Below are positions 1 through 12,560 of a stretch of 64,000 nt of DNA, piece by piece. This DNA comes from Hyperoodon ampullatus (Eukaryota; Chordata; Mammalia; Artiodactyla; Ziphiidae). Position 1 is the first letter of the stretch; each line of letters opens with the position of its first letter. Both the position numbers and the translations under genes were made by a program. The notes below the pieces were generated by a model that ran no database searches, was not told where the DNA came from, and worked only from the letters and a program-made list of their open reading frames with translations. The stretch lies in contig OX457061.1 of NCBI GenBank assembly GCA_949752795.1, positions 5,453,239 to 5,517,238 on the forward strand. The letters are read 5' to 3'.

Positions 1-2570
1 GAGGGAGGGCAATCACGAGAGCCAGTGGTGGACGGCCAGGGCCCAGCCGAGGGCAGGCGGGTGCGGTGCGGGGCAGGGCAGCAGGACCTGCCCCGGTTCC
101 TTCTGGCTCCACCGCTGCCCGGCTTAGGACTCAGCAAACTGCTTACTCTCTTGGTCTCACTCTCATCTGGAAGATGTTAAACGTGCAGACAGTAATCATT
201 CAACGAACTATCACTACTATTATCACTGAATACGAGAGAGAGGAATGTGTATTGGAAACACAACCTGCAGGAAGTAAATAAGCTATGCTTTTGTCCAGCG
301 ACACCGACGATGAAGCAAGGATGAGTTTCAAGGAAGCTGGCTCCAGCGGAAAGGTTCCACGGTAAAAGTATTTGGGAAATGGCAGACTATTGCATCTTAT
401 TGATTTACAAAGCAAATTTGCATATTAAAGGCTCAAAAGAGTCCGATAAAAAGATGTGTTAAATGTCATTCTGTTCATTCTTTTCCCCAACTTATCTGAC
501 CGTGGAACCCTTCTTATTTTGGCTGAGTATACAAACGTTCCATAGGAAACATTCTGAAGACAGAGGAGGTTTGGGGGCTAAAACCATCTCAGTCTAATTG
601 CTTTTTTGTCCTCCTGTGAGTGATGAAGGAACAGACAAATCAGAGAGAACCAGGGTAGGAGGAGGAAGAGGCTGATCCTGGAAGCCCGGGGCCGGGAGGT
701 ACACCTGCCCCTGCTGTCCGCCCAGCAGGTGACACCCAGAAGCAGCAGGAGTGCCGGCCAATGCCTGGGAGCACTGGGCAGGCGCTCTGTGCAGAAACCT
801 AGTGGGAACCCACAAGTTGACGGAACTGAAGAGAAAAGGGAAGGGTGTCAGAGCCAAGCTCAGGGGGATGCAGGACACTGCCCCTCCCCCTCCAGTACTT
901 TGTCTGAAGCATAATGCGGCGACCAGAGACGCGGGACTGAGTCGCATCGGGAGACAGGATGAGGTCAAGGAGGGGACCTCCTCCCACCCGTTAATCGGGG
1001 AGACCTCACAGAGGCGGCGTTCAGAAGCTGCCCGAACAGGAAGGCGCTGACAGCCCACCTGTGCTTTCGTATTTCCTTTTTGAGCAGGTGCCCAAAATGC
1101 AGCTGAAACTTAAACTCAGTGCCTCTCATCAACAGTTTCAGAAAGATCCCTTACCCTGGACTCGCGGCAAAATAAACACAGCCATGGGAGTGCGGGTCTC
1201 TTTCAGATGCTCCACAGGAAGAAGATATTTATAGTTATTGCCATTAAAAGGTTTCTCTAAATGTGGACCATGGACCATCTGCGTGGGAATCACCTGTGAA
1301 GCTTATCGAAAACACAGCTTGAAGGGACCAACTCAGCTCTGCTGAGGCAGAATCTCAGACTGAAGTGGAGGCCTCCTGCGCTAGAGCTTGGTTAAGCAGG
1401 CGCCCTCCCGGGCCCATCTGCGGTCACGCTCCCTTCTCACGGGGACATGACCCTCACACTCGCGGCTGGTCTCCGTTTGCCCCTATTTGGGGAAGGCGCA
1501 GCCCCGCCGTCTCCTCCCCGGGCAGGCTGGAGCCACCGTGCATTCCCTGCCCAGCATCCTGGGAGCTTGGGTTTCAGGGGACACATGCTGGCTGCGCTCT
1601 GAGATGACCCCTGTCACCCACCAGCGAAATCGACCCCAAAAAAGGAACTGAGAGGGGCTCCCACACCAGCCATACATTCCCTGGTGGCCGCCACCCGACA
1701 GTGAGTTTGGGGGCGTTATCTGGCCGAGCTCAGCTGATACGGCCTTAGGGAGAGATGTCACATGCCACCTCGATGGAGGATTACACAGAGAATTTGAGGT
1801 CAAGGGTTTAGGCCAAACCAGCTTCTATTTATAAAAAAGAGCCTCTGGGGGGAAACATAAGCGCAGGAGATGGCTGTGTCCGGTGCCGGGCAGGAGGAGG
1901 ACGCGCCGAGGCAGCTCAGCTCTTGCCTTTCAGTCCCGTTGCTGCCTTGAAGCACGGCCCTCCACCGCGAGCGCCTCCCATCAATGCTCGAATTCCTTTG
2001 TCTCAAGATGGCCCTGTGTACAAACTAGGGAGGGCACACGTGGGAGGAATGAGCCCCGTGCCTGGCCGTGTGGACATCTGGGGACTGGCTCTGTGGCTGG
2101 GGGGCCTCATATGAGAACAGGTGGAGACGGGCTCTTCAGTTCCACAAAAACCAAAAAGGGTACCCGTTAAATGACTGAAGTCCAAGCTCTCTGGAGGAGG
2201 CAGACGCCCTGATTCATGCAACAGACGAACAGACTCTCACTCTCCTCTCATCAACTGCACAGAAAACAGCATAAGTCACCCAGGGGCCCAATTCCGGTTT
2301 GGGATTCCTGAAACCCAACGTGCCGCACTAGGAGACTCCTCTTCTGATGAGCGTAACAAACTACTGCCTTCAGCCCAAGGGCGTCCAGTACCAATTTCAG
2401 CCCTACTGAATCAGAACCTGCCAGACTGGGGCTTCTGAGTCTGTACTTTACACAGAGCCCCTAGCAGAGTGAGGATGGGCAGGGCAGGCTGTGGCCCAGG
2501 GTACCTCCCCGGGGTCTATCCTCTCAACAAGCCAACAGAACCAGCCAGGTCATACTGGCTGTAATGTGAC
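1..2570. other. Downstream flank of NUP214, no gene recognised
   Basis: I see no exon with protein similarity and no splice-consistent coding structure here. The stretch is fairly GC-rich and contains a MER5-like fragment near 1251-1366, possibly another around 2298-2460, and otherwise unique-looking sequence. In human the next gene, FAM78A, converges on NUP214 from some distance away, so intergenic sequence is expected. Confidence 0.5.
1251..1366 (+). repeat. MER5-like hAT DNA transposon fragment
   Basis: The order TTCTCTAAATGTGGACC, GGGAATCACCTG, then CAGAATCTCAGA follows the MER5A pattern of a start TTCTCAAAGTGTGG and a middle AATCACCTGGG. It is diverged and lacks the 3' end. Confidence 0.5.
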
Positions 2571-2592
2571 AAATTCAATCACAAGGAAAACT

Positions 2593-2598
2593 TTTATT
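2593..2598 (-). promoter_or_regulatory. Possible distal poly(A) signal AATAAA
   Basis: The gene strand reads GTTAATAAAAGTTTTCCTTGTG, a canonical hexamer followed by T/G-rich sequence, about 1.55 kb after the stop codon. It could end a longer NUP214 3'UTR. Without transcript data this is only a candidate. Confidence 0.3.
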
Positions 2599-3351
2599 AA
2601 CACCTTTCAAGATACAACTTTCCAATTTATAAAAATCTAAATAACTGTCCCTTTCCAACCCTCCCCTGCTAATGACCCAAGCCAAAGCACTGTCCTATTC
2701 TGAGCCTGAAAGATAACAGATTCTTATGCCTACGCTTTGGTGCAAGGCAGTCCTTGTTTACCAGCAACTGGCTTGGACATCACAGGCCTAAGAACTAAAA
2801 TATGCCGAGACCTGAAGAACACTGCATTACAAGCACTTTAATGAGACCAAAGTCACGACCTCTAGGCTACCCTAGCCAACACGTGCCTGGTGGCATCGGG
2901 CAGTAGCAACATCTTCTCAACGCCTGGGTCTACCCAAGGGTTATGTGCACTGCGGTTCATAGACAGGAGCCAGGAGTGGTCTCCAATGTCACCGTCACCT
3001 ACTGGAGATAAAAGCTGTTTCTCAATCAACTGTCCACCTTGCCGCCAGAGTATAAGAAATTAGCTGTGGGACACACAGCGCCCAAGAGCCAAACGGAGAG
3101 GATGAGCGGAGGTGTTCCAAGGGCAGCACACCTGTCATCAGCACCACTGGCAGGGTTTCCACGCCTGCCTCACAGCTCCCTGCACTCTGCGGTACTAATA
3201 CCTCTTCTGAAACTCAGCTAACACCTGCATAAGCGAGTTGCCTTCCCTCTACTCAGTCACCAAGACGGCACCTTGAGGGGCCTCATACTCAATAGCAAAA
3301 AGGACGTGAAGAAAAGACACCGAGTTATGGCCTCAAAAAGGCGCTGGCCAG

Positions 3352-3680
3352 GGCTTCCCTGGTGGCGCAGTGGCTGAGAATCTGCCTGCCAATGCAGGGG
3401 ACACGGGTTCGAGCCCTGGTGTGGGAGGATCCCACATGCCGCGGAGCAACTAAGCCCGTGAGCCATGGCCGCTGAGCCTGCGCGTCTGGAGCCTGTGCTC
3501 CGCAACAAGAGAGGCCACGACAGTGAGAGGCCCGCATACCGCGATGAAGGGTGGCCCCCGCTTGCCACAACTAGAAATAGCCCTCGCACAGAAACGAAGA
3601 CCCAACACAGCAAAAATAAATAAATTAATTAATAAAAGAAAGCTGTTGTATGTAGAAAACTTAAAAAAAAAAAAAAAAAA
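3352..3680 (+). mobile_element. CHR SINE (tRNA-derived) with 17-bp TSD
   Basis: The element starts GGGCTTCCCTGGTGGCG and has a pol III A-box-like TGGCGCAGTGG and a B box GGGTTCGAGCCC. It ends in an A-rich tail after AATAAATAAATTAATT. The direct repeat AAAAAGGCGCTGGCCAG occurs at 3335-3351 and again at about 3677-3693, a perfect target-site duplication. It lies just beyond the proximal NUP214 poly(A) site, antisense to the gene. Confidence 0.9.
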
Positions 3681-3914
3681 AGGCGCTGGCCAGCACTCAA
3701 CCTCTTCCCCCTGGGGAGGGCCCCAGTCCGAGGAGACCAGGGGAGACTGTCTGGGAGAAGTGCCTGCCTATCCGTATCCTATGCTGGATCCTTTTGGCAG
3801 CCGTCTTTGAAGACACATGCTGCTGGCTGATGGCAGGCTGTGCAGGTTTCTCAGAGCCACAGAAATGAGGAAACCTCTCTCCGTGGCTGTGACCTGAAAA
3901 AGCCCACATACATT

Positions 3915-4148
3915 CTGTATGGAATCAGGCCAAACAGTTTAATAGCGGGCGGGGCGGGGGGACAACCAACACAACATATAAAACAAAACAAGCAATCAAG
4001 GATCTCTGGAGTTTGGTTTCTGCTGTTTCTTTCGGGGTGTGTATTTCAATGAGAACGTCCAGTTCAAAGGCCTGCTCCAGGGTTTCTCGGTGAAGGGGAG
4101 CTGAGAACGCAGTTGGTCACAGGAACAGAGAGGGACACCGACACCCAC
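3915..4148 (-). other. NUP214: NUP214 3'UTR (proximal form)
   Basis: The sequence after the TGA runs about 230 nt to a variant poly(A) signal and a T/G-rich element. This length agrees with the short 3'UTR of the classical 6.6-kb human mRNA (from memory). The exact cleavage point is inferred. Confidence 0.6.
3938..3943 (-). promoter_or_regulatory. Poly(A) signal ATTAAA of NUP214 (probable)
   Basis: The plus strand reads TTTAAT, giving ATTAAA on the gene strand 205 nt after the stop codon. About 25-40 nt further on the gene strand has TGTATGTGGGCTTTTT, a good downstream GU/U-rich element. It is the only good signal close to the stop. Confidence 0.55.
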
Positions 4149-4182
4149 TCAGCTTCTCCAGCCACCAAAGCCCTGGACAGAC
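4149..4182 (-). CDS. NUP214: NUP214 exon 36, C-terminus and stop
   Basis: The acceptor CTTCCTTGCAG is followed by one base completing a Ser codon, then SVQGFGGWRS and TGA at 4149-4151. This is exactly the human C-terminus. The last FG motif of the protein lies 6 residues from the end. The 3'UTR continues to lower coordinates. Confidence 0.96.
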
Positions 4183-4686
4183 CTGCAAGGAAGCGCCGGG
4201 AGAGGCAGATCAGCTCCTGCTCTGAGGAGGGGCTTCGGGGCTTGTATCACTCCCTGTGTTCAAAGTTCAGGACCCTGAGTTTTTAATGTCATGCAGTTCT
4301 ACACAGACGCATAGAGCGAGGATCAAAAAAATAAGACTTGGTGATCGGCTTGGAGCCCAGGAAGCTCCTGAGACACGAACAGCAAAATAAGCAAAGGCAT
4401 CTCTCAAGTCCTGCCTTCCAGACTGCTCATCAGAAGGCACAATCTTCTCTCTCAGGCTCAGCCCTTGAGGAGAGGCCAAGCCGGGCACCTCCTGCCACAT
4501 GCCCGAGATCAGCAAGTCCACAGAACCCAAAGCCTGCTGCCAGACCACCATGCTGCTAGGACAAGCTTTTAAACCAGGAAAAATGGGCACAAAATGTACA
4601 AACAGAGCAGAAGCTAGTATTTTCACGTACCACACACTCCCCCATCCTTCGTTAATGACTCAAAATAACTGAAGATAGATACTTAC

Positions 4687-4711
4687 GAGCTGGATGATCC
4701 AAAGCTAAATC
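4687..4711 (-). CDS. NUP214: NUP214 exon 35 (25-nt microexon)
   Basis: This very short exon lies between acceptor CCTCTTTTTCAG and donor GCTC|GTAAGT. Joined to its neighbours it encodes GFSFGSSSS, matching human GFSFGSNNSS. Its 25 nt bridge phase 1 to phase 2, so skipping it would shift the frame of the last exon. The strong pyrimidine tract and consensus donor probably make up for the small size (inference). A CHR SINE begins about 42 nt upstream in the intron. Confidence 0.93.
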
Positions 4712-4739
4712 CTGAAAAAGAGGAAAAGGGTGCAGTTAA

Positions 4740-4753
4740 AACACACACACACA
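4740..4753 (+). repeat. (CA)n short microsatellite
   Basis: A run of seven CA units lies directly before a SINE and 29 nt from the 3' splice site of microexon 35. On the gene strand it reads (TG)7. Confidence 0.8.
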
Positions 4754-5120
4754 TGGGACTTCCTGTGGCGCAGTGGTTAAGAATCTGCCTGACAATGCAG
4801 GAGACACGGGTTCGAGCCCTGGTCCAGGAAGATCCCACATGCCGCGGAGCAACTAAGCCTGTGTGCCACAACTACTAAGTCTGTGCTCTAGAGCCCTCGA
4901 GCCACAACTACTGAGCCTGCATGCTGCAACTACTGAAGCCCACACCCCTAGAGCCTGTGCTCCACAACAAGAGAAGCCACCACAATGAGAAGCCCCTGCA
5001 CCGCAACAAACAGTAGTCCCTGCTCGCCGCAACTAGAGAAAGCCCATGTGCAGCAACGAAGACCCAAAGACCCAACGCAGCCAAAAAAACAAACAAACAA
5101 ACAAAAAAAAACAAAAAAAC
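4754..5120 (+). mobile_element. CHR SINE, long form
   Basis: It starts TGGGACTTCCTGTGGCGC with a B box GGGTTCGAGCCC, carries the long-form body (CCACAACTACTGAGCC repeats, CTCGCCGCAACTAGAG, GACCCAACGCAGCC) and ends in a (AAAC)n-rich tail. It lies antisense in NUP214 intron 34, next to microexon 35. Confidence 0.88.
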
Positions 5121-5374
5121 ACCACCACACACTTGAAAGACAAAGGTGGTCTCTAGGCCGCATTCTTTCCCTCCCTTTGTCTCCCTCCTCCTGCACTGCC
5201 TGCAGGTCCAGGCGGGCAGGAAGTGCCGTGGTCTTCTGGGTATTTCAGGGTTCTTCCCTCCTCCCCGGCGGGCACCGGCAGAGGGTCTTGGGTAGGCGCC
5301 CTCTCACTGCTGCACCATGCCACACAGATCCACTGCGTCGGGAAAATATGTTTTTTCTACTTCTCCCATCCACT

Positions 5375-5560
5375 TGCTTCCTCTTCTTGAGGCCAGAGCA
5401 GCAAGACACTCGGGCTCTAGGCCTGGCTCTGCTGCTCACCAGCTGGCCCTTTGGGTAAACTGGTTCCTTGGAGTTTTTGTGTCATTTGTAAAATAATAAC
5501 GATGCCTAACTTCTGTGTCTAGTAAGTGTGGTGCAAGGATAAAAGCAGAATGCACACACT
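5375..5560 (+). repeat. MIR SINE fragment
   Basis: The segment CTGGCTCTGCTGCTCACCAG followed by TTGGGTAAACTGGTTCC and TCATTTGTAAAATAATAA follows the MIR core and 3' region. Confidence 0.6.
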
Positions 5561-5694
5561 GTACTATGTGAAGAAGCGGAGTGTCAAACAAATGAAAGAC
5601 ATTTTGTAAAGTCTCTATGTCTTATTTTTATTTTTTTCTATATCTTATTTTTTGAGTCTGATTTTTAAATCAAGGTTTAGTAGAACCTGATTTT

Positions 5695-5898
5695 TTTTTT
5701 TTTTTGTGGTACGCGGGCCTCTCACTGCTGTGGCCTCTCCCGTTGCGGAGCACAGGCTTCAGATGTGCAGGCTCAGCAGCCATGGCTCACGGGCCCAGGC
5801 GCTCTGTGGCATGTGGGATCTTCCCAGACCGGGGCACAAACCCGTGTCCCCTGCATCAGCAGGCGGACCCTCAACCACTGCGCCACCAGGGAAGCCCC
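5695..5898 (-). mobile_element. CHR SINE, short form, with 15-bp TSD
   Basis: Reverse-oriented element from a T run and TGGTACGCGGGCCTCTCAC to CCACCAGGGAAGCCCC. The duplication TAGAACCTGATTTTT is at 5681-5695 and 5899-5913. It is in the sense orientation of NUP214, intron 34. The target itself was already an imperfect local duplication (see findings). Confidence 0.9.
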
Positions 5899-5913
5899 TA
5901 GAACCTGATTTTT

Positions 5914-6182
5914 AAATCAAGGTTATTTTGGGGGGTCCTCAAATCTTGAGAGAAAAATCAGGTCAGCCATTTCTTTACTTGGTAAGAAACAGCACAGCAT
6001 TACAAATCTAATTAAAACCTAAAAAGAACATTTTGTCTTTCAAGCACTTTTGGCTTTTAAAATACTACACTGAACAGCCAGGTAAAACCACTCATTCTTT
6101 TTTTTGGGGCCGGGGGTGTCCAGGCAGTTACTGAGGAGATGAAAGGAGGGACCACGGTGAGGGAAGAGGTCTGGCTGCCTAC
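5914..6182. other. Intron 34 remainder, unique sequence
   Basis: The stretch between the SINE and the donor of exon 34 shows no repeat or ORF that I recognise. Confidence 0.4.
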
Positions 6183-6322
6183 CTCCGCTGCCCGATCCGA
6201 AGGCAGAGAATCCCCCGCTCTGGGTCCCGAACGCAGAAGACTGTTGGGACAGCGATCCGAAAGTCGGGGCGTTCTGACTGGCGAGGGTGCCAAAGGACGT
6301 GGTGTTGCTGCTGCTCCCAAAC
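6183..6322 (-). CDS. NUP214: NUP214 exon 34
   Basis: This is a 140-nt exon with acceptor CGGAACCCAG and donor GGAG|GTAGGC. It encodes [19 protein letters not shown], then [18 protein letters not shown] and FSAFGSGSG. There are five FG motifs. Human has [21 protein letters not shown], so two GFG motifs have become AFG. The acceptor has a weak pyrimidine tract (CATTTCTCGCC, then purines). The phase is 1 nt + 46 codons + 1 nt. Confidence 0.96.
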
Positions 6323-8444
<2,122 letters not shown>

Positions 8445-8474
8445 TTAGAAACCCAAATTCAAAACACTACAGCA

Positions 8475-8579
8475 GATGTATACGTATAACGGATTCACTT
8501 CGTTACAAAGCAGAAACTAATACACCATTGTGAAGCAGTTATACTCCAATAAAGTTGTAAAAACAAACAAACAAAAAAA
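8475..8579 (+). mobile_element. L1 3'-end fragment, 5'-truncated
   Basis: The sequence GGATTCACTTCGTTACAAAG then CAGTTATACTCCAATAAAGT matches the terminal part of artiodactyl/cetacean L1s. It is followed by an A-rich tail. Diverged flanks AAAACACTACAGCA and AAAACGCTATAGCA look like an old target duplication. Confidence 0.65.
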
Positions 8580-8619
8580 CGCTATAGCAAAGGGCAACAC
8601 CCTTTCTATCAGCAAAATA

Positions 8620-8650
8620 ACAAACCCAAACCCAAACCCAGACCCAACCA
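8620..8650 (+). repeat. (AAACCC)n telomere-like simple repeat
   Basis: Four units of AAACCC/AGACCC lie directly after the L1 fragment in intron 32. This is a short low-complexity stretch. Confidence 0.7.
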
Positions 8651-10220
8651 AACCCGCCACCCCCTCCATTTCTAGCAGAGGGGTCTGGGGTCCACGTAGG
8701 AGAGCCCCTTGGAGTTCTAAGAATCCAGCAGACTCTGTGTTTGTCTGCGAGCTCCCTGGTCCCTCCCAGAGGCAAGCTGGACTCATCAGCTCCAAGTCTC
8801 GTGAGATCCAACAGCCACCAAGAACCAACTCCACGCACGGCAGACCCCCGCCCAGACCCTCTGCCACGTTTTGAGACTCCTCACTGAAAAGTCATGCTCA
8901 AAAGCGCCGATCCCTACCCAGCTGTCAAAGTGGTCAGAGTTTATGACTTATCATCACATGGGCAAGGCATCTCGCTTCATGGAAACACAAATTATAAAAT
9001 TAGAGGCTCAAATCCCCTCTCAGGGAGAATCTGCGAGCCGGGTTACAGAGGAGATGGAGAGGCTGATGCTCAGCCAGGTGCCTTTTACTTATTTAGAACC
9101 TGAGAGCTCTCACATCTCTCACAGGAGTCTTTCTCTCCCTGTACAGAAGAATTCTTTAAAAATGCTCTCTCTCTGCAGTCAGGAACTACCCCTCAATAAA
9201 AAAGCACACCGTTTCTTGTCTGGAGGAAGGCTGCTGCATCAATGTGATAAGGCAATCAATCAGCCGGGAGGAGAGCCCTGGGTCCATGGCCCCCTGGGCA
9301 GGCTCCCAGCGCTCTCACTCACGTGGACACAGGCCTGCAGGGGTGGCACGCACGCAGGTGACCACACAGGAAGGGCCAGGCGTGCCCAGGCCACCTCCCC
9401 TGATTGCTGGATGCCCATCAGGCACGGGAAGACAGAAGGTCCTTCCCTAACTGTTCCTTCTGCTCCCGAGGAGGGTTCCCAAACCCCAAGATACTGCATA
9501 CATCACTCTAGGCTATTAGCAGAGACACCTGCTGAGTATCTATTGAGCAGAACAGAGCAAAACGGTACAAGAGGTGTGCTCTAAAGGGCAGCATTTCTTA
9601 CAGTGCCCATCGGCCCAGGAGCTACGGGCTGAAGGGAGGAGTGGTGGCCCAGGCAGAGCCAGGAGGCGATTTGCCCAGGGAGACGGGGACCTCATTCTCG
9701 CCCCTTCAGAAAGTGAATCCCGGTGATAGAGGGATCACTCAGGCGTTCTTACTATGAGCGTAATCACAGCACAAGCTTCGGCCACCTGCAACAGGAAAGA
9801 TCAACTGCTGGACACGAAAAGCTGTCAGCTGAACGCCTTAGTTAGCTGCTACTTTGTGGTTCAATCATTTGCTTATTTACCATGAACAGCAGAAGCACAA
9901 CTGAGAAGGTGCTTTCTGTGCGGGCTCACGTTTGGGTTTACATTCTGTATTTTAAAACCTTGAGTGAAATTCCAAGCCATGATAATGGAGACTGTTGGGT
10001 TACAAATATAACAGACTGGAAAAAAAAAAAAGTGCTAAAAAACCCTTGCAGTTGAATTATTTAAGACTGATCACAGATCTGGTTACACTTTCTTCCTGGA
10101 CACACAGGCCTTTATCTAGTGCCTGGTACTCAATAGTGTTCAGAGTTCTTGGTGGAAGGTGAGTGAAAAATGAGAAGTCACAATGATACAGAAAGTACAC
10201 TGGACAGGGAGGGGAGGAGA
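8651..10220. other. Intron 32 segment with a long chance-like ORF
   Basis: This stretch shows no SINE or L1 I can name. A plus-strand ORF (8871-9584, 237 codons), antisense to NUP214, has no recognised domain, no clear start context and no splice partner. I treat it as probably non-coding. Confidence 0.4.
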
Positions 10221-10228
10221 TTAAGTGC

Positions 10229-10279
10229 ACGCACACACGCACACACGCGTGCACACACACACAGACACACACACACACA
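10229..10279 (+). repeat. (CA)n/(CG) microsatellite
   Basis: An alternating purine-pyrimidine tract of about 50 bp contains CACACG and CGCGTGCAC units. It creates spurious Cys/Val or His/Thr ORFs. It is an expected length-polymorphic marker. Confidence 0.9.
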
Positions 10280-10454
10280 ATGCCCCCAAAACAACAAATC
10301 CATGTCACAGATACGTGAAACAGAAGAGAATGGTCACTTGGGCTTTATTTCTGGAGACAGACAACTCACTCCTGATGCTAGGGGGTTCCAATTTTATTAG
10401 ATGCTTATATTTTTTCTCCTCCAGAAGAGACAGAAATTTAGTAGTACTCAATGA

Positions 10455-10680
10455 TAATAAGATTTCTGATTTACTGAGGGCCCTCCACGTGCCAGGTGCT
10501 GTACACCAGTTTGCTTCAATCCTCCCAACAAACCTGGGACTCCCTACTTTACAGGTGAGGACCCCAAGGCTCAGAGAACATGTCTCTCATCTACGCTGAG
10601 CCAGCTGGTGAGCGGTAGAGCTGGGATGGGAACAGGGCTGAGTGACTCACAAGACTACCTATCCCCTCACCACTACTACG
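10455..10680 (-). repeat. MIR SINE (reverse orientation)
   Basis: It runs through CCACGTGCCAGGTGCTGTAC, TTTACAGGTGAGGA and GGTAGAGCTGGGATGGGAAC, the reverse-complement MIR signature in order. Confidence 0.75.
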
Positions 10681-11320
10681 TGCCACGCTGCCCCCTGCCA
10701 CTGCCACCAAATCCAGCAACTCCACTGACAGAGCAGTGGGGTGACCCCAGTGGACTGGGGGTGGCAGGAGGTCATTTTCAGTCTGTCTCACTTCCTGTCC
10801 TCTCCTCAAATGATCTCCAGTGGTATTATTTTCTCCTGCAACTGTACTCAAGGGAGGAAGGGCACTTTTGGGACTCCAGAGACCCACCCACACCAGCAAT
10901 CTAAAAATCCCTCGAGACCCCAATCTGGGTGGATTCATGGGGCAAGTCATCAAATAGGAAAAGTATTCTGAAACGTGGGAGGACACATTTTCTCTCAGAC
11001 TGCAAAAATAAAAGGGGCAAATTCTCAGATCAACTGGGACATGATCCCAGGATACGGAACAACATAGAAGATAAACATGAGAATCGAAGAAAACATGATC
11101 AGGTTCCTGAAAAAGTAAATTTAAAAGTCTTGATGATGATTAATAAACTAAAATTTCTTAGTCAAATAATATTTGCCTTGTCAAGCAGGACCAAAACCTT
11201 TGTAGCCCTTTCATTTTTAAATCATTCACTGCAGGGAAAGGTGGCGGCAGAATAGAGCTGTGATGCTCATTTCTAGTCCATTTTAAATTCTAGGAAGGAC
11301 TGTAAAAAAACTAGCACTCA

Positions 11321-11550
11321 GGGCTTCCCTGGTGGCGCAGTGGTTGAGAGTCCGCCTGCCAATGCAGGGGACATGGGTTCGTGCCCCGGTCCGGGAAGAT
11401 CCCACATACCGCAGAGCGGCTGGGCCCGTGAGCCATGGCCGCTGAGCCTGTGCGTCCGGAGCCTGTGCTCCGCAACGGGAGAGGCCACAGCAGTGAGAGG
11501 CCCGCGTACCGCAAAAAACAAAAAAACAAACAAAAAACCCCCCAAAAAAC
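11321..11550 (+). mobile_element. CHR SINE, short form, with TSD
   Basis: It starts GGGCTTCCCTGGTGGCGCAG, has the B box GGGTTCGTGCCC, ends GCGTACCGCAAAAAAC and an A-rich tail. The repeat AAAACTAGCACTCA flanks it at about 11307-11320 and 11551-11564. It is antisense in NUP214 intron 32. Confidence 0.92.
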
Positions 11551-11564
11551 AAAACTAGCACTCA

Positions 11565-12500
11565 TAGACTAACCCAGCCCAGGCACGGGTCTGAGTGAAG
11601 GTGCACAGTGCATTCAGAAACCACAGCAATTTTGGTTCTAAAAGGTGGGATTCCAGGTACTAATTTGGGGCAGTTCTGCTCCTCAGTCAAAGCCACCCAG
11701 GCATCTGCTCCTTGGGTTGGGTCCTTCCTCTGCAACCCCCCCATAAATTCAGAGCATCCCATACACACAAGGGAGAAGTATCCTGCCCGCTCACCTGTGG
11801 GGCATTTGCTTTATTTTAAAAAACTGCTTGCTCAGCAAACATCCTCCCCCTTTGCCCCCTGCCTTAAAAAAGTCTTTTCACACAACCTTCCACACAACAG
11901 GGCAGGTATGCACAGATCCCCTCTGTAGATCTCAGAGACAGAAACAGGATAGAGGGGCAGCTGACAGAGATGAAGTATGGTTTTGCAGGTAAACATATAC
12001 TGTTCTTTAAAATTTTAAATTATAAGTGTAATAATACACGATTGTAAGAAGCCACACAGTTTATAAATGTATACTTTAAAAGTAATGCTGGGATAAAAAG
12101 TAGCATTGTTAATGTTCTTTATTCCTGACTACATGGGTATATTCCAACTGTGAAAATTAATTGAGCTGCATAGTTATGATATGTGGATACTGTATATGTA
12201 TGGGAATATCAATACATTTATGTATGGTACACTCAAAAGTAAAAAAAAAAAAAGTGATTTGGGAAGGAGGACAAATGACATAGACATAAGAAATTAAAGA
12301 AATAATCTGTTTTGCCCATCACAGGTAATGGGCATCCAAGCAAATCTGACTTAGGAGGCTTTCTTGTTTATATTTCAGTTATCATGGTCCTGTATGTTCC
12401 CTCACGTTGGTTGTTAAATGCAACTAAATATTTACAATGCTTTCTTCCTAAAGAAAACATGAAGTTCTCTTCAGGGCTGCATGCTATGCATTCTGTGCTT
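11565..12500. other. Intron 32 segment, AT-rich, nothing recognised
   Basis: Apart from an A run at 12241-12253 and an AT-rich part with an old-LINE look (12120-12240), I recognise no gene or element. Confidence 0.35.
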
Positions 12501-12504
12501 TTTA

Positions 12505-12560
12505 ACATGTCTCAGGAGACCTAGAACAGCGTCAGAAACGTAGTAGATGCTCAATAATTA
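12505..12560 (+). repeat. L2 LINE 3'-end fragment
   Basis: The stretch ACCTAGAACAGCGTCAG followed by GTAGTAGATGCTCAATAATT matches the terminal part of L2 (CCTAGAACAGTGCCTGG...GTGCTCAATAAA). Confidence 0.65.

Noticed and set aside
1..1200. Exons of the neighbouring gene FAM78A
   Set aside because: In human the gene ends well away from NUP214, and no translation here resembles it. An AATAAA at about 1171 on the plus strand has no coding context.
3352..3430. tRNA gene call from A and B boxes
   Set aside because: The A and B boxes belong to tRNA-derived SINE heads. No cloverleaf with paired acceptor stem is formed.
11283..11561. Recurrent 60-120-codon ORFs reading HCCGLSRCGAQAPDAQAQ
   Set aside because: They occur inside nearly every CHR SINE and in both orientations. 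They are translations of the repeat and not a gene family.
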